From positions 124,001-188,000 of the forward strand of contig NZ_RQFA01000061.1 in NCBI RefSeq assembly GCF_004770155.1: DNA of 64,000 nucleotides. Direction: 5' to 3'. Origin of the DNA: Leptospira gomenensis (lineage in GTDB: Bacteria > Spirochaetota > Leptospiria > Leptospirales > Leptospiraceae). Numbering within the stretch: the first letter of the stretch is position 1; every line of letters starts with the position of its first letter. Under the pieces are notes generated by a model, which did no database searches, was not told where the DNA came from, and saw only the letters and a list, made by a program, of their open reading frames with translations. Below are positions 17,088 to 25,994 of this stretch, one piece after another. Position numbers and translations under genes: made by a program.

Positions 17088-18193
17088 ATTCGGAAGAATT
17101 CAAAAAATATCTGGAACACCGGGCCTTTCGGGAATCCCTTTGTCCTTCCGAGGATTATTCGAACGTTTCCGAAAACGAAGCCCTTATCTCACAACACAAA
17201 GCGGAACTGGCGCCTTACGCCGCTTATACGGAATACTCCTCTTTTTATCGTTACGTTTCGGATAAAACCCCGAACCTTTCCTTATATACGATCTACGATA
17301 TTCCCGATACTTCTATTGTTACGAAGAAAAAATCCAGGTTCGCCGATTTTTTCCGATTCAATAGTAAGGAATTGTTATGGAGTTTCGCGTTTCTGATTTT
17401 AGTCGTTTGTTTCTCTTCCTGGTTGAAGGAGCGCAGTTTCATCGGGAACGAAAACCGGGTCTCCGCAACCACCGGAGTCATTCTATCCGCGGACGATTGT
17501 ATGTTTCGCGAGAGAACCGCTGAATCCTGGAGGATCGCGGATTTATCGAGGAAGTGCAGACTTTTTTATTCCTCCTCTTTCGGAAGAACTGAGTTTTGGG
17601 TTTTTCCGAACACGGACCTGACGATCAAGGTCGCGGGAGCGGATCGTTCCGATTTGGAAACGGAAATTTTAAAAGGAAAAGTATACCTCAAAGAAACGTC
17701 CACGAAAAAGAACGGAACCAAACTCAAAGTCGGTTCTTGGAACGTACAATTGACCGGAACGCATATCCTTCTTGATTACCGAAATCAAAAGGCATACTTC
17801 ACTCTGTTGGAAGGTTCCGCGGAATCGGAATACATCGTTCCGGAGACGGGCAAACAAATTCGAGAAACTCTTTCCCGACCCGGTGAAACGATGGAATTCG
17901 AATCCAAACTTCCGCAAGTAAGAAAGATTTCACTGACGGAAACCCAGCTGAAACGTCTCGTCCAAAACCTGGAAAAACGGAATACGGAAAATGAGGCTGA
18001 AACCGACGCGTCTCGCTATTTCAGAAACGAAACCAAAACCGATCCGTCCGCTAAAGACGCTTGGGTGATTCATCTTAAGGACGGAAGAGTCGTCAAAGGT
18101 AGAATCGAAACGGAATATAAGAAAATCATTGTATATACGAAAACCGGTAGAGAAGTTTTCGACGAAGAAGAAGTAGTTTCCGTATCCAAGTAG
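17084..18193 (+). CDS. FecR-domain membrane protein
   Basis: 369 aa. A cytoplasmic N-terminal region (1-90) precedes one membrane helix (LLWSFAFLILVVCFSSWL, about 94-111) and an external FecR-like beta domain (about 130-280) with VAGADRSDLETEILKGKVYL and TGTHILLDYRNQKAYFTLLEGS. The C-terminus has a short Sm-like unit, WVIHLKDGRVVKGRIE, like those in the protein at 11987. FecR domains usually relay envelope signals to ECF sigma factors or bind cell-wall material; no sigma factor lies beside it. The 4-bp overlap with the EAL gene suggests that this protein and c-di-GMP turnover act together. Confidence 0.82.
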   Translation: MNSEEFKKYLEHRAFRESLCPSEDYSNVSENEALISQHKAELAPYAAYTEYSSFYRYVSDKTPNLSLYTIYDIPDTSIVTKKKSRFADFFRFNSKELLWSFAFLILVVCFSSWLKERSFIGNENRVSATTGVILSADDCMFRERTAESWRIADLSRKCRLFYSSSFGRTEFWVFPNTDLTIKVAGADRSDLETEILKGKVYLKETSTKKNGTKLKVGSWNVQLTGTHILLDYRNQKAYFTLLEGSAESEYIVPETGKQIRETLSRPGETMEFESKLPQVRKISLTETQLKRLVQNLEKRNTENEAETDASRYFRNETKTDPSAKDAWVIHLKDGRVVKGRIETEYKKIIVYTKTGREVFDEEEVVSVSK

Positions 18194-18321
18194 GAATCCC
18201 GTCCCCTCGGGAATCAAACCTTCCGCAAAGGAACCAATCACGCCGCTCCACGGCTTTTTTCTTCTTTAATATGTCGATGAATTGATAGAACTCTAAAATC
18301 AATTCACTCGGAGAATCACGT

Positions 18322-19050
18322 ATGGATCTTTGGTATATTCGACTTATAGTCGTTGTCTACGTATGTTTCGCATTATTGGAAGAAGCCGTTAAGGCGAACG
18401 AATACCCCAAAACAAAATTCTGGAAGTTGAGAGGAGCGGTATCCACACTTTGTTATCTGACTGTGGCCGTATATGCTCCCTTGTTCTGGGACGAGTGGCT
18501 CGCCGAAAATTCCGTTTTGGATCTGACCTCGTTTCCGATTTGGGTTTCGCTTCCCATCGCGTTCCTTTCCTTCGAACTCTGTCAATACGTTTGGCACCGA
18601 ACGATGCACACGTTTTCGCCGATCTGGAGGGTGTTCCACCAAATGCATCATTCCGCGGAAAGTTTCGACGTACACGGAGCGTTTTACTTCAGTTTAGCGG
18701 ACATGATCGGCTTCACATTTTTGGCGAGTTTCTCCCTCGTATTTCTTATCGGAGTTCCGGCTAACGTAGCGATTTGGGCGGGCCTACTCCATAGTTTTCT
18801 TTCCATTTTCCAACACGCGAACCTAAAAACGCCCCGTTGGCTCGGTTTTTTGATACATAGACCGGAAAACCACGCGCTTCATCACGCAAAAGGAGTTCAT
18901 TCCTTCAACTACGGGAACACGCCTATTTTCGATTTTTTATTCGGAACCTTCAAAAACCCGGATTCCTTTCCCAAAGAAGTGGGATTTTACGAAGGAGCGT
19001 CTTTGAAAGTTTTGGATATGCACCTGGCAAAAGACGTCACTAAACCCTGA
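18322..19050 (+). CDS. Fatty acid hydroxylase / sterol desaturase family protein
   Basis: 242-aa integral membrane di-iron oxygenase. The histidine clusters are complete: WHRTMH (92-97), HQMHH near 106-110, NHALHH and HHAKGVH further on. Hydrophobic segments lie near 5-20, 40-58, 72-90 and 132-155. Members hydroxylate or desaturate lipids using O2; the substrate here is unknown. GGAG is 8 bases before the ATG. It stands alone, followed by an AT-rich hairpin. Confidence 0.9.
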   Translation: MDLWYIRLIVVVYVCFALLEEAVKANEYPKTKFWKLRGAVSTLCYLTVAVYAPLFWDEWLAENSVLDLTSFPIWVSLPIAFLSFELCQYVWHRTMHTFSPIWRVFHQMHHSAESFDVHGAFYFSLADMIGFTFLASFSLVFLIGVPANVAIWAGLLHSFLSIFQHANLKTPRWLGFLIHRPENHALHHAKGVHSFNYGNTPIFDFLFGTFKNPDSFPKEVGFYEGASLKVLDMHLAKDVTKP

Positions 19051-19090
19051 AATCGGAACGGATCGGCTCCGAATAGAGACGCGTTCCTAT

Positions 19091-19118
19091 TCAGAATTTA
19101 TGATTTTATAAATTCTGA
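19091..19118. terminator. AT-rich hairpin after the hydroxylase gene
   Basis: Perfect 10-bp arms TCAGAATTTA and TAAATTCTGA with an 8-nt loop, 41 bp beyond the hydroxylase stop. Possible terminator or transcript-end structure; the arms are weak. Confidence 0.4.
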
Positions 19119-19170
19119 TGCCGAATTCCCGGAAAATCTTTTTCGAATCTTTTTTTATAACTCGAAATTC

Positions 19171-19200
19171 GGAATGAACGACGCCTTCCGGGGAATGAAA
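19171..19200 (+). promoter_or_regulatory. Predicted LytTR operator upstream of the Ig-repeat lipoprotein
   Basis: GGAATGAAC (19171-19179), 12 bp, GGAATGAAA (19192-19200), period 21 bp, 107 bp before the lipoprotein ATG and in the same orientation. Same motif and spacing as at the regulator and kinase genes. Confidence 0.6.
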
Positions 19201-19306
19201 TCCGATTCCAAAATGCAAAAGCTCAAGGTCTGAATGCTTATTAGAATGTGAGTCCGCGCTCGGAAATAAAAACCGAAGGAGAACCCGGACTCACGGAGTA
19301 TTTGTT

Positions 19307-20992
19307 ATGTTGCAGACTATGAATAAAAATTTTTGGAGGGTGGCGCGGCTTTCCTGGATCGCCTTATTTTTGTTAGTCGCTTCTTGCGAGGATAAAAAAC
19401 AATCCGATCCTGTGACGTCCACGCTTCCTCTGTTGACGTTCGCGAGTGATGGAAACGGACAACTTCCCCAAGACGGAGAAAACGACGGAAATCCTTCCTT
19501 CCCCGGCTCCCCCACGTTTCCAGGAACACCGACTCCTCCGAACGTATCTTCGACTACGCCGAGTCACGCATCGAACAACGTACCCATCAACGCCAAAATC
19601 ACGGTGAATTTTTCGAAAACCGTGAGCGCCGCTTCCGTAACTACGAACTCGGCCGATACCAACTGTTCTGGAACGATTCAGGTTTCATCGAACGATTTCG
19701 CAACCTGCGTAAGAATGAACTCGGCACCGGTTAGTCCGAACGGAGGAAACCATTCCATTTTTCAACTTACACCCGCGGCGCTACTCGCTACGGACACTCC
19801 GTATAAGTTGCGTATCGATAAATTGATCACGGACGAGTCCGGTCAGGCTTTGACCGAAACGGTGGTCAGAAATTTCAGAACGTCGAATAGCGCGGATATC
19901 GCTTCACCTTTCGTACAAACCACCTTACCTACGCAAGGCGATGCTCTCGTCGGAACGGGAACCTCCGTCGCATTCCAGTTTAACGAACCGATGGATCCGA
20001 GTTCTCTGACCGTGAACACGGTAGACGGAGCGTGTACGGGGACGATCCATTTTACCGAAGCCAATAGCGGCGTATGTAAACGGATGATCGCACAACCAGT
20101 TTTCTTCAACGGCAACCGAGGATTCTCGATCAAACCTGCGGTCGCGCTTCTTCCAACGAGAGAATATACCGTGAAAATCACGACCGGTGCAAAAGACGCC
20201 GCGGGTAATCCGTTAAACGCGAATTATACGCTGCATTTCTTTCCGCAGAACAACGATTCAACTCCGCCGTTGTTGAATCTCATTTTTCCGGATGAAAACA
20301 AAGTAAACATCGCGAGAAACCGAGTGATCACTCTTGACTTCACGGAAAAGATAGATCCTAAATCGATCGTTCTGAATTCCACGAACAACAACTGTAGCGG
20401 AAGCGTTCAGATTTCATCGGACAACTTCACCTCCTGCATACGTTTTCGGGAAAATTTCCGTTACGACAATCCGAGCTCTGCTGGTCTCAGACATACTCTG
20501 TTATTGCAGGACGTATTGGCTCCGCAGACCGTCTACAAGATCCGGATCACCAATGCGCTCAAGGATATGTCCGGTAACTCGTTCGGCGGTTATACGCAGA
20601 CCAACGGATTTACGACCGGAAACGACGTGGATAACACAGCTCCTTCGGTCCAAACGATCACTCCCGCGGACGGTGCGACGAACGTTTCCACCACGTTAAA
20701 CGTGGATATACGATTCAACGAAGAGATGAATCCGAACCTTCTAACGGGATTCTCTTCCGGAAATCAATGCACCGCGAACATCCAGGTTTCGAAAGACGAC
20801 TTTGCGACCTGCGTCAATATCAGCGGAATGACGATCTACTTGTCCAACGATCGGGTTCGACTGAGCGCCAACTCGACGGCGCTTACGAGTAATACGACCT
20901 ATAAGATTCGTATCATGGCGGCAGTGCGCGACGCCGCGGACAACGGACTTTCCGGAGGGGATTATATCACCGAGTTTACAACGGCTCCGTAA
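19307..20992 (+). CDS. Lipoprotein with four SbsA/Big_5-type Ig-like repeats
   Basis: 561 aa. Signal peptide with a good lipobox LLVASC (Cys27), then a Pro/Gly-rich linker (50-80). Four similar domains follow, starting near 80, 200, 315 and 447. Each opens with a 'P.d.a.nV..' strand, has a F.E.MD/FNEEMNP-type motif and a Cys pair within a NCSGTIQVSSNDFATC-like segment, and ends with a YKIRI...LkD..Gn motif. This is the Ig-like/SbsA fold of surface proteins. Each repeat has a conserved pair of Cys, probably a disulphide. It is preceded by a LytTR-type operator and followed by a U-tract terminator, so it is a single-gene transcript. Confidence 0.9.
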   Translation: MLQTMNKNFWRVARLSWIALFLLVASCEDKKQSDPVTSTLPLLTFASDGNGQLPQDGENDGNPSFPGSPTFPGTPTPPNVSSTTPSHASNNVPINAKITVNFSKTVSAASVTTNSADTNCSGTIQVSSNDFATCVRMNSAPVSPNGGNHSIFQLTPAALLATDTPYKLRIDKLITDESGQALTETVVRNFRTSNSADIASPFVQTTLPTQGDALVGTGTSVAFQFNEPMDPSSLTVNTVDGACTGTIHFTEANSGVCKRMIAQPVFFNGNRGFSIKPAVALLPTREYTVKITTGAKDAAGNPLNANYTLHFFPQNNDSTPPLLNLIFPDENKVNIARNRVITLDFTEKIDPKSIVLNSTNNNCSGSVQISSDNFTSCIRFRENFRYDNPSSAGLRHTLLLQDVLAPQTVYKIRITNALKDMSGNSFGGYTQTNGFTTGNDVDNTAPSVQTITPADGATNVSTTLNVDIRFNEEMNPNLLTGFSSGNQCTANIQVSKDDFATCVNISGMTIYLSNDRVRLSANSTALTSNTTYKIRIMAAVRDAADNGLSGGDYITEFTTAP

Positions 20993-21008
20993 ACGTCCGT
21001 AAAACAAA

Positions 21009-21039
21009 AAACCCGGTCCGTCAACGGATCGGGTTTTTT
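21009..21039 (+). terminator. Rho-independent terminator after the Ig-repeat lipoprotein
   Basis: AACCCGGTCCG, 4-nt loop, CGGATCGGGTT (one mismatch), then TTTTT. It lies 17 bp after the stop codon. Confidence 0.85.
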
Positions 21040-21135
21040 CGGAATATTTTCGCCTAACAACAATTAGTTCTTTTACGCGAATTTGAATCTCAACCACACT
21101 TTGGAGAATCGTCCGAAACGGCGGTTCTTTTTTTT

Positions 21136-22710
21136 TTATCGGAAACTTCCTAAAAGAAAAAGGGCGATCCTGGAAACCAGACCGACCGACTTCTCGGTTT
21201 CGTCCGAAAGAACCGTATCGTAGTGAGAAAGATCGACCGCTCTGGTTTTTAAACGGAATTCGAAAGTGAATCCGGGCCACAAGGTCGTGTTCTTTCCGGA
21301 TTTGGTTCGATACCAACTAACGCATCCACCCGTATTCCAGATCGACTTTTCCAGACGGGCTTGTATCCTCCTGTTGTAAAAATCCTGCACCTCCTTGCGA
21401 ACATTGATGTATTTCAGACGTTTTTTGCGGAGGGAACGGATACAGGCGATCGCGTAATTCGCCTGAGACTCGATCATCAAAACCATGGAGCTGTGTCCTA
21501 ATCCAGTGTTCGGACCAACGATCAAAAAGAAGTTCGGAAAACCCGAAACGGTCGTACCTAAATACGCTTCCGGGCCGTTTTTCCATGTTTCGTTCAGGTC
21601 GATTCCTCCCAGTCCTTTGACGGTAAACGGAGCGGTCGCGTCGGCCGCCTGAAACCCGGTCGCCAAAATCAAAACGTCCGCGGAATGTTGTTCGCCGTCT
21701 TTCGTCACGATTCCCTTCTCGCCAATTTCGGAAATTCCTTCTGTGATTACAATTACATTCGATTTTTGTAATGCTCCATAGTAGTCGTTGGATATCAGAA
21801 CCCGTTTGCATCCTATCGTAAAATTCGGCGTTACCTTGTTTCGAAGCGCCGGATCCTTAACTTGTCTATTTAGATAAGACATCGCGAATATTTCCAATAC
21901 CTTCATAAGACCGGGATGGATCGTGAATGCGATAACTCTGAATTCCAACATCCAATAGATCGTTAGGCGAAACAGCCATTGCACGGGCGGAAATATTCGG
22001 AACAAACCGCGTTCGAATCGAGAAATCGCACGGTCCGGTTTGGAGATCACCCAAGGGGCGGTTCTCTGGAAAACAATCAGGCGCTTCACCGCGGATTGAA
22101 TCGCCGGTACGATCTGGATCGAGCTCGCTCCGGTTCCGATGACGGCGACGGTTTTATCTTTCAGATCGTACGTATGATCCCAACGAGCGGAGTGAAACAG
22201 TTTCCCTTTGAATTTTTTTAACCCGGGAATATCGGGAATCGAAGGCCGACTCAAACCGCCCGAACCGTTGATCACGGTTTTCGTCTTAAACGAAAGTCCG
22301 TTCCCCGTCTTTACGGTCCACAAACCGGAGCGTTCGTCGAAAACCGCGGATTCCGCGGAAGCGTTAAACCGAATGTGCGGACGAAGAGCGTACTTGTCCG
22401 TACAATGATTGAGGTATTCCAAAATTTCCGATTGAAGACCGTACATCCTCGACCAGTTCGGATTCCTTTCGAACGAAAAAGAGTAGAGATGCGATTGAAC
22501 GTCGCAAGCGGCGCCGGGATAATGATTGTCCCTCCAAGTTCCGCCCACGTCGCCCGCTTGTTCGAGTATTACGAAAGAATGGATTCCTTCTTTTTTTAAA
22601 CGGACACCCATACAAAGTCCGGCGAAACCGGTTCCTACGATCACCGCGTCCAAAGTTGAATCGTCGATCGATTCACCGAATTGGTTTCTCCCTTTCGATT
22701 TCAGAGCCAT
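21136..22710 (-). CDS. Baeyer-Villiger-type flavin monooxygenase
   Basis: 524 aa from the ATG at 22710; a TTG at 22752 is a poorer start. The FAD Rossmann motif is VIVGTGFAGLCMG (24-36), with GGTWRDNHYPGAACDV after it. The BVMO fingerprint is FKGKLFHSARWDH, followed by the NADPH-binding VAVIGTGASSIQIVP. ILATGF and GPNTGLGHSS are also typical. It should use NADPH, FAD and O2 to oxygenate ketones, steroids or other lipids. It is a single gene with 393 bp of empty DNA upstream. The physiological substrate cannot be read from the sequence. Confidence 0.92.
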   Translation of the reverse strand: MALKSKGRNQFGESIDDSTLDAVIVGTGFAGLCMGVRLKKEGIHSFVILEQAGDVGGTWRDNHYPGAACDVQSHLYSFSFERNPNWSRMYGLQSEILEYLNHCTDKYALRPHIRFNASAESAVFDERSGLWTVKTGNGLSFKTKTVINGSGGLSRPSIPDIPGLKKFKGKLFHSARWDHTYDLKDKTVAVIGTGASSIQIVPAIQSAVKRLIVFQRTAPWVISKPDRAISRFERGLFRIFPPVQWLFRLTIYWMLEFRVIAFTIHPGLMKVLEIFAMSYLNRQVKDPALRNKVTPNFTIGCKRVLISNDYYGALQKSNVIVITEGISEIGEKGIVTKDGEQHSADVLILATGFQAADATAPFTVKGLGGIDLNETWKNGPEAYLGTTVSGFPNFFLIVGPNTGLGHSSMVLMIESQANYAIACIRSLRKKRLKYINVRKEVQDFYNRRIQARLEKSIWNTGGCVSWYRTKSGKNTTLWPGFTFEFRLKTRAVDLSHYDTVLSDETEKSVGLVSRIALFLLGSFR

Positions 22711-23103
22711 ATCCCGTTCTCTCCCGCAAATTCGAATTTCGAAAAAGCCCAAGGATAAACCTTTCGCTTTTCGAATTCGATTATACTCCGATCGGAAACC
22801 GAGAGCGACCAGACTTATGATTTTTGACTGATCGATTTTGAAATCGGAGGACGTTTTTACCGATCTAATTCGGGACGAAATCTAAGAAAAAGAATTCGTA
22901 GAATTCCAGGATTCTACCGAATCGAATTTTGTGTCGCGATTCGATACGATCCGAAGGATCCTCGACGAATAATCGTTTCGATACGGAAGACGAAACTCCG
23001 TCCGGAAGAATTCTAAAACGCTGCTTGCCTAACGCGGACCACGATCTTTGATCGAAAGAGCGAAAATCCGCGAAAGACGGCGCAGAAAGCCGACTAATGC
23101 GCG
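22711..23103. other. Intergenic region, no gene seen
   Basis: About 390 bp upstream of the monooxygenase and downstream of the phospholipase-like gene. The only structure noticed is an inverted repeat GACTAA-TGCGCG-TTAGTC at 23092-23109 that includes the stop codon of the phospholipase-like gene. Confidence 0.45.
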
Positions 23104-24498
23104 TTAGTCTTTCAAAAGGGAATTAAGAATCGATCTCGTCGCAGAGCCGGTAAGAGCGAAATCCTTACCCGTTTCCTGAAGCAAATGCTTCGATTTTTCC
23201 GGATCTAGTTTCGGAAAGATTTCCTTCATCTTAGTACCCAGCTCCTTTTCCAAATCGTAGTTCGGGTTCATCGTATATTCCGCGGGAAACGTAGAAACGA
23301 TGGATCGATTGATTTCGAACGCATGCGAAGACGCGTTTTCTCCCACGAAAGAAACCAAATCACGAAAGGAAACGTTCACAGGAAACGAATCGAACTCGCT
23401 CGTCAAAAAACCGATCAGGGATCGGTTAGCGTCTCCGGGTTGAACATAGGATTGTATCAAACCGAAGGAAACGAAATCCTCGTATAAGAAATGTCTGTTT
23501 GCCACCAACTGCGTAGCGCGGGCCTTCTTTTCCTTTTTAGTTTCTTTTGAGGAAAAAACGTAATCGATGTAATAGAATATCCCTGCATCGGGCACGGCTT
23601 TCGAATGATACGGTTGTCCGATGTCCTGAACGTAGTGAGCCGCCCAGGAAGCAAAACGCGCACTCCAGTACGGATGACCCGTTTTTTTCGCCAAATCGGA
23701 AAGACGGGAACAAAGTTCGATTCGATCCAGGATCATTCCGCCTTCGACGACTTCCGGAGCAAACAAACGTAGAATCCAACTTTCATTCTGGAATTGCATA
23801 TGAAACGGAGCCTTACTTCCTTCGCCTTCCGGTTTTCCATACGCCTGTTTTCCGTAACCGTATTCCTCGAAACCCCAGAGGCTATGATCCATACCCCAAT
23901 CTGGTTCATCGACAAACGTGCGTAAGACGGAACGGATCCTCACTTTTTTTCCTTTAGAAGAGCGAAACTTCGCAGGCAATTCGGTAGTGTCTAAAAGATA
24001 CGGAGAAACATCCTTTGCGGAAACGTTGCCGGAACGCAAATCCTGTCCCGGAAGAATACGCTCTACTTCGGAAAAGTTCGTCTTAGGATTGAGTCTTGCC
24101 GCGCGTAAAAATTCCAAAACGGAAGCCTGTTCCGGACGAAATTCGATTTTACGAAACCGTTTCGAATTACGTCCTTCCTCCCACTTTGCGAAGTCGTCGA
24201 ATAGGATTTTTAAACCGTGTTTCTCCCGAACTACGAAAGATTCCAAAGATTCGGACATAACCTCGGCCGAAACGTAATTCATACTCGGGTGTTCGAGAGA
24301 ACGATCCATGACGAGATAATGGGTTCCCCAAGAGAAAACCGCGTCTGGCAAAAGAAACAAACCCGCCGAAAGTAAAAACGTCGCTTTAAACACGCTCCTG
24401 CGCGTTTTACCGTCTTTCGCAGACTTGTAAAAAAGAAGTTTCTTAAACTGAAAAAGGAAAAATTGCGTTGGTCCCATAGTGTTTCGAATGATCTCCAT
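23104..24498 (-). CDS. Zinc-dependent phospholipase C-like exoprotein
   Basis: 464 aa from the ATG at 24498, chosen because GGAGG sits 7 bases upstream; the frame extends further but without support. The N-terminal 56 residues contain a hydrophobic signal (FLLSAGLFLLPDAVFS) that would leave Trp57 as the mature N-terminus (WGTHYLVMD). That is the hallmark of zinc PLC/S1-P1 nuclease folds, where the first Trp binds Zn. The central motif WAAHYVQDIGQPYHS matches the family's HxxxDxxxPxH zinc site. It is probably a secreted lipase or nuclease-fold enzyme. It is considerably longer than Bacillus PLC (about 245 aa), so additional segments are present. Confidence 0.82.
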   Translation of the reverse strand: MEIIRNTMGPTQFFLFQFKKLLFYKSAKDGKTRRSVFKATFLLSAGLFLLPDAVFSWGTHYLVMDRSLEHPSMNYVSAEVMSESLESFVVREKHGLKILFDDFAKWEEGRNSKRFRKIEFRPEQASVLEFLRAARLNPKTNFSEVERILPGQDLRSGNVSAKDVSPYLLDTTELPAKFRSSKGKKVRIRSVLRTFVDEPDWGMDHSLWGFEEYGYGKQAYGKPEGEGSKAPFHMQFQNESWILRLFAPEVVEGGMILDRIELCSRLSDLAKKTGHPYWSARFASWAAHYVQDIGQPYHSKAVPDAGIFYYIDYVFSSKETKKEKKARATQLVANRHFLYEDFVSFGLIQSYVQPGDANRSLIGFLTSEFDSFPVNVSFRDLVSFVGENASSHAFEINRSIVSTFPAEYTMNPNYDLEKELGTKMKEIFPKLDPEKSKHLLQETGKDFALTGSATRSILNSLLKD

Positions 24499-24962
24499 TT
24501 TTTTCCTCCAAGAATCGTTAATAAGAAAACGAACGCAACGAAAGAACGGAATTTTAAACCCCCATTTCACTTCCAAAAAAAAACGTTTTCGAAGTTTCGT
24601 TAGGAAAAAACGAGGCGCTGAGACCTGACTTATAAAACGGCTTTTCCATTCTTCAAAATCAGTTTTCGGATTTCGAGTTCCAAACGAATCCCGACGAAAA
24701 ACAAAACTAAAACCGTCCGATAACGGAAACTTACGAAGCCTAAACATTCTATTTTTCTAATATAATCCGCTTAAATCCATACCACGACGAAAATCCTATC
24801 TACAAAGGACCAAAAACGGAATGAAATACATAAATCGGGGAATGAAATAAGGACCCCTCTTGAAAATGTCGATTCCGACAAGGGTTGACTTAAACAAACG
24901 ATCACGATTCGAACGGAGATAATTCGAGAAAAATGATACGTTTTAATTTAGGAGATACCATA
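24499..24962. other. Divergent intergenic region with promoter and operator
   Basis: 464 bp between the phospholipase-like gene and lipoprotein 1. It holds the repeat pair at 24817-24848. A segment ACAAGGGTTGACTTAAACAA near 24878-24897 recurs almost unchanged before the paralogous gene (25912-25931) and probably marks the -35 region. Long frames running in from the left are extensions of the phospholipase frame and not supported. Confidence 0.5.
24818..24847 (+). promoter_or_regulatory. Predicted LytTR operator upstream of lipoprotein 1
   Basis: GGAATGAAA at 24818-24826 and again at 24839-24847: two perfect copies with 12 bp between and a 21-bp period. The presumed -35 element TTGACT (24885-24890) starts 46 bp after the second copy; the same distance is kept at the paralogous gene. 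Confidence 0.7.
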
Positions 24963-25514
24963 ATGACAGTACGAAAAAAAATAAGATATGTTCTTGCGTT
25001 GGCCCTTGTATCAATCGCATTCAATTTTACGAATTGTGCGGAAGACAAAAAAGACGACATTCTTCCCCTTGCTTTAGTGTTCGCTCTAACGGGAACTAGC
25101 GGTCCGGCGGACCTTCCGCAGCCTGCGGACGGAACCATGATTTACAATCTGGGAGAAAACACTCAGATATTGATCAATCAAAACGTCTGCCAGGAAGATT
25201 TCATCTCCATTAGCGCGGGCCCTTTCGTGAACCCGAATTTAGACATTCATAATCTTTCTTTCGCGGATACCAATCCGAATCCTGTACTGATGGCAATGGG
25301 AGGCGCGAACAATGCCTCCTTAGTGATCGACGAAGTGGCAGGACAGTACGCTCCTGGTACTGATAACGTTCCGGGTTCCTGCCAAGCGTCCGTAAAAGAA
25401 AATTCTGCGACCGTGTTCGACTTACAAGTGTTAAACTGTCCCGTGACGAGAACGAATGCAGCCGCTCCGATTACCGATACTACTCTTTCCTTCCGCCTCC
25501 GTTGTACGAAGTGA
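24963..25514 (+). CDS. Putative lipoprotein 1 of a paralogous pair
   Basis: 183 aa from the ATG at 24963, which has AGGAG 8 bases upstream; an ATG at 24933 would add ten residues before the Shine-Dalgarno. The signal peptide YVLALALVSIAFNFTNC gives lipidation at Cys about 25. The mature part starts with AEDKKDDILPLALVFALTG, repeated almost exactly in the gene at 25995, then DLPQPADGT. It ends ENSATVFDLQVLNCPVTR and SFRLRCTK, also shared. The conserved Cys residues suggest disulphides. No known domain. It is predicted to belong to the LytTR-controlled set. Confidence 0.85.
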   Translation: MTVRKKIRYVLALALVSIAFNFTNCAEDKKDDILPLALVFALTGTSGPADLPQPADGTMIYNLGENTQILINQNVCQEDFISISAGPFVNPNLDIHNLSFADTNPNPVLMAMGGANNASLVIDEVAGQYAPGTDNVPGSCQASVKENSATVFDLQVLNCPVTRTNAAAPITDTTLSFRLRCTK

Positions 25515-25573
25515 TTTGAGTTCTTCCTAGGGTAATCGGACACGATCGAGATACCAATAGGACCTAAAATCCG

Positions 25574-25612
25574 ATCCCGTTTTGAAATCGATTTCAAAGC
25601 GGGATTTTTTTT
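25574..25612 (+). terminator. Rho-independent terminator after lipoprotein 1
   Basis: Fifteen-base arms (25574-25588 and 25591-25605, one G-T pair) around a 2-nt loop, then eight T. It is 60 bp after the stop. Confidence 0.85.
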
Positions 25613-25778
25613 AAACGAATCGAAAAACGCCGCTTCCTCAATTTCGGGCGAATCAAAAATCAAACACCGCGACGTGCGACGACAGCCGAAAGATTCGGCA
25701 AGAAAACCCGCACGAGTTCCGTGAAAACAAAAGTAAATCGAAATAAAAACGGGATTATTTAAAATTATTAAAAAATAT

Positions 25779-25804
25779 AATAAATTATAATTTTATAATT
25801 TATT
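25779..25804. repeat. Perfect AT-only palindrome upstream of lipoprotein 2
   Basis: AATAAATTATAA-TT-TTATAATTTATT, 12-bp perfect arms made only of A and T, 27 bp before the first operator repeat. It could act as an UP-like element or a bending site. Confidence 0.5.
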
Positions 25805-25830
25805 AAACTATTTAACAAAAAAATTAGATA

Positions 25831-25881
25831 GGAACAAAATGCACTTAAAGCGGAACAAAATGGCAATCAGAGGAAATGAAA
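25831..25881 (+). promoter_or_regulatory. Predicted triple LytTR operator upstream of lipoprotein 2
   Basis: GGAACAAAA at 25831-25839 and 25852-25860, then GAAATGAAA at 25873-25881, all at exactly 21-bp steps. The last copy is 46 bp before the TTGGTA that corresponds to the -35 region of the paralogue. The two outer copies differ from the consensus at the central TG, so affinity may differ. Confidence 0.55.
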
Positions 25882-25994
25882 ATTCGATCGATTATGGGAA
25901 CTATACTCCGAACAAGGGTTGGTAAAAACAAAAGGAAGTAGTTCCGCGGAATAAAAACCCGCGACAAACGATTCCCTACGATATAGGAGTTACC

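Larger units (their letters stand above)
25515..25994. other. Intergenic region with terminator, AT palindrome and triple operator
   Basis: 480 bp between the two paralogous lipoproteins. In order: a U-tract terminator, about 120 bp without signals, a very AT-rich block around a perfect palindrome (25779-25804), three operator-like repeats at 21-bp intervals, and the conserved ACAAGGGTTG segment before the second gene. No reading frame is convincing. Confidence 0.55.
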
